From Pelargonium cotyledonis (taxonomy: Eukaryota; Streptophyta; Magnoliopsida; Geraniales; Geraniaceae), in the NCBI GenBank assembly GCA_036897625.1, contig JAYMTA010001321.1, positions 1 through 20,631 of the forward strand: DNA of 20,631 bases, given 5' to 3'. Under the pieces are notes generated by a model. The model did no database searches and was not told the origin of the DNA. It saw only the letters and a program-made list of their open reading frames with translations. Shown here one piece after another: positions 18,132 through 20,631 of this stretch (positions are counted from its first letter, which is position 1; every line of letters starts with the position of its first letter). The position numbers and the translations under genes are program-made.

Positions 18132-19584
18132 CAACGATTCATCAAATATATATCCTTTATTTTTCTTATTAACAGTTTTCAATCCAGATCATTCAAATCG
18201 ACAAATTTTTTAATTTCATTTTAATAAACATTTAAACTTTATATATTTTTTACATTTTGAGTAGATATTAGGTTATGTTCGGCGTGTTATTTCTGTAGAA
18301 AAGTAGTGTTAAAATTTATCGAAGGGTAATTTGAATATCTCATTTCTAATTTATTATAATCTAAGGATATTATTTTATTAATAGTATGATGGATAAAAAT
18401 GTATTAGATTTTGTAATCCAATTCAATATTTTAATGTACCATAACTTTATTAGAAACTTAAACCAAGTTAAAATTAGTATAGGGAGGGCATAACTACAGC
18501 AACTATCGTTGTGAGAAAGCAAGTGTTGAGGAAATATGAGAGTTGAGTGTGCAACTAAAAATGGTGGGAGGCCACTCCATGATGCCTTTACCGCAAGTTG
18601 CTTATTGCACAAGTTGCATCTTGATTTATCCCTTTTGGTTTACTTGAATTAGCTCTTTGTATTGTAACCTCCCAATCATGACATGAATAAATAACAACTT
18701 TTTCTTTAGTACCATTTGGCTTCATTGCTACTTCACATCATCCAAGTGTTTGCATGCCATTATGGCTTTGGGACCAATATTTTAAGTTTGACATTTCAAT
18801 CAAAATTGATATTAGAAACTTGATCTCTATCAAGCATTTGATAAATCAAAAATTGATAGATTTTATCCTAAAACAATAATTAGAAAATCAATGTCTTTGT
18901 ACGCATTTTCTGACGATTTTACAGGTTGATGTTCTATTGAAGTGTTCAGATCACAATAATGTGAACATTTCACTTCTTATGACGTTACAAGAAACTTATT
19001 CCAATTCTCATTAAGAAGAATGAATAGTAGCAGTAAGATTTTCATTGGTGAACTTGCATAATGACAATTGTCAAATCCTACATAGCAAAACAATTCATGA
19101 TCACGTTATTATAACAGGATTAGAGAGCCCTTGGAACCGTCATCCCCCATAGTTGAAAGTTTAAGGCACTCGTCTGCGACATTCAAAAACAACTTACCTC
19201 GACGAAATACGGTCAAATAAAAATAAGTAGGTTAAAATTTTGCTAAATGTGATAAGAAATAAATATGTAACTAATAACTGAGAGTTTTCTTACTGTTGTG
19301 TAAATCGATCTACCTGCAAGTAATCATTTTTCATGTTTTGTAAAAGTCAAGTGATAAGATTGTTTTTTTATCATTTTTTTTTTCTAATTTTTATGTCAAA
19401 CAGGAATATATAGATATGTCCTTTTCTATTCATAACTGAAATCAATTACAACCAAAGTTGACGATCCCAGATATCCAAACCAAACACGGATACAGAAACT
19501 CAACTACCCGGATCCTATCATCACTGATTCGATTTAAACGAGAGGTAAATCAAACCTCGTTGCAACCCACTACTGACACACACG
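18132..19584. other. Unassigned AT-rich stretch
   Basis: No gene, RNA or transposon motif recognised on either strand. Open frames are short and lack family resemblance. Confidence 0.5.
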
Positions 19585-19648
19585 ACTGCAAACTAAAAAA
19601 CACAAACTGCAAACTAAACCAAGGAATCCAAACAAACTGCAAACTAAA
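19585..19648. repeat. Short repeat, ACTGCAAACTAAA three times
   Basis: Exact copies of the 13-base phrase begin at 19585, 19606 and 19636, separated by 21 and 30 bases. Confidence 0.7.
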
Positions 19649-19679
19649 CATAGAAAACCAAACAACTTTGAATAAATCA

Positions 19680-20180
19680 AACTGAAAACTGAAAATGACA
19701 ACCAAACCAACAATCTGCAGGTGCGAACCCCTTTTGGGCATCTCGGGTCCTACCAGGAGATCCAACACGGCAAAAACAGATCTGAGAATCACGAACACCA
19801 TGGTGCAACTACCTTGTTCCCGAGCCAAAACCCCTCTTCTCACAAGGGCACCGACTCCCCACGGTGGCCTCCAGCCGCCACCGTCCCGGATCCTCCCCAT
19901 CTAGTCACCTAAGCGAGCCTGATCACTTTGGCTCGCCTGTTCATCCACAACCTCCGCTATCTCAACCCCTCCCGCCTTCCCAAGATCTCCCTGCTCCGTC
20001 TTACCTCGTCAACGACTAAGAACAAGCTCCAAAAACCGCTTCCTTCGTTCTCTGAAAAACACCAACACCGTGCCCGATCGAAAAACCGTTGCCTTTACCT
20101 AGCTAAAAACACACCAACCCCGTGCCTGATCGTCCCTACCAAGCACCAGCTGCGCCGCCCACCCAAAACTGTAGACTAAA
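19680..20180. other. C-rich island of unknown identity
   Basis: Markedly more C-rich than its flanks on the plus strand, with open frames on both strands but no recognised domain. It contains a degenerate 52-base repeat (TGCCCGATCG at 20071 and TGCCTGATCG at 20123, each after an AAAAACACCAAC-like phrase). It could be a 5' leader of a gene or transposon. Confidence 0.35.
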
Positions 20181-20480
20181 CTCACAAAAACTGAAACCCT
20201 AAAATGCTAGAGACCATAAGCCCATTTTTTCCATAGGACTTTCTTGATTAACATGAATATATATTTACTAATTAGAGAAAAAAGAACATGAATTAACTGC
20301 GCTAGAATAAATGAGTTAAGTTTTTTTTTTTTGGTGTAAACCATACTCCAAAGTTTTAATTCTGCTCGGGGCTTACTATTAAGACTCATTACCCCTTTTC
20401 TTGGGTGTGTTTAGCGGAGATTGAGCCATATAGCTCTTCCCATAATGTCACTTTGTGTTGTTAATTGAGCAACAACTCAT
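20181..20480. other. Unassigned stretch with T-run
   Basis: Twelve T bases at 20321-20332 could be the A-tail of a reverse-strand retroposon, but no body is recognised. Confidence 0.3.
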
Positions 20481-20506
20481 ATGTGTGTGTATATATATAT
20501 ATATAT
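20481..20506. repeat. TG/TA microsatellite
   Basis: A short TG run passes into about ten TA units and ends exactly where the LTR-like sequence begins. Confidence 0.8.
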
Positions 20507-20631
20507 TGATGCGCCTGTTTTGACCGGGGTCAAAGACAAGCACACTAGGATGTCGAAGTGGAAGTCTTCTTGTCCACATGTGCTAAGGTTTCCTAAAATA
20601 TTCTAAGTTTGGAGAGGATGTGTCCACGTAG
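20507..20631 (-). repeat. LTR end related to 11738-13228, cut by the window
   Basis: TGATGCGCCTGTTTTGACC differs by one base from the LTR end at 11738. CACACTAGGA, CTTCTT and CTAAGGT phrases follow in the same order. Flanking DNA to the left is a microsatellite rather than a primer site, so this is probably the outer (3') end of a reverse-strand element or a solo LTR continuing past the window. Confidence 0.6.

Noticed and set aside
19550..19900. Minus-strand 116-codon open frame as a host gene
   Set aside because: Its C-terminal part repeats FSLQFV-type phrases that come from the ACTGCAAACTAAA repeat, and there is no recognised domain or supported splice structure.
20321..20332. T-run as a retroposon tail
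   Set aside because: No SINE or LINE body and no target duplication could be seen beside it.

Overview
This window looks like repeat-rich nuclear DNA from a flowering plant. The support is the set of plant-type transposable elements: LINE fragments with an RRM-bearing ORF1 and an RNase H domain, a Ty3/gypsy gag-protease element, an Athila-like gag, a CACTA end, and small inverted-repeat elements. The background is AT-rich. A eudicot is likely; family or species cannot be fixed from sequence reading alone. I found no intact host gene, rRNA, tRNA or CRISPR array. Every recognisable coding stretch is broken by stops or frameshifts.

Layout. (1) 102-1622 is flanked by 46-base inverted repeats and holds a reverse-strand LINE RNase H remnant. 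(2) 2298-2513 is a GAGTC-rich tandem duplication. (3) About 2778-5388 is a forward-strand decayed LINE: ORF1 with an RRM-like domain, the end of an endonuclease domain, then a 3' tail ending in oligo-A. No reverse transcriptase was recognised. (4) About 5868-13228 is a reverse-strand LTR retrotransposon. Its parts are a 3' LTR (about 6094-7592), a purine tract, several tandem repeats including seven copies of a 122-base unit, a protease, a gag, a probable tRNA-Glu primer site, and a truncated 5' LTR (11738-13228). It has gag and protease but no recognisable reverse transcriptase or integrase, so it appears non-autonomous. (5) About 13229-15204 is the 5' part of a reverse-strand Athila-like element: decayed primer site, leader and gag. 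(6) At 15205 a CACTA-type transposon end starts, four bases from that primer site. (7) 15421-17533 is unassigned, with a CT-rich leader-like stretch and a 92-base tandem duplication. (8) 17534-18131 is a 598-base MITE with long inverted repeats and three internal repeats. (9) 18132-20506 is mostly unassigned AT-rich DNA with a more GC-rich island at 19680-20180. (10) 20507 to the window edge begins with the same terminal sequence as the LTR at 11738, so another copy of that family starts here.

The elements do not form a pathway. They are nested or abutting insertions of different age. The points most worth following are the gag-protease-only LTR element with its internal 122-base array, the RNase H fragment inside inverted repeats, and a 53-base motif shared by the two inverted-repeat elements at 1478-1530 and 17744-17795.
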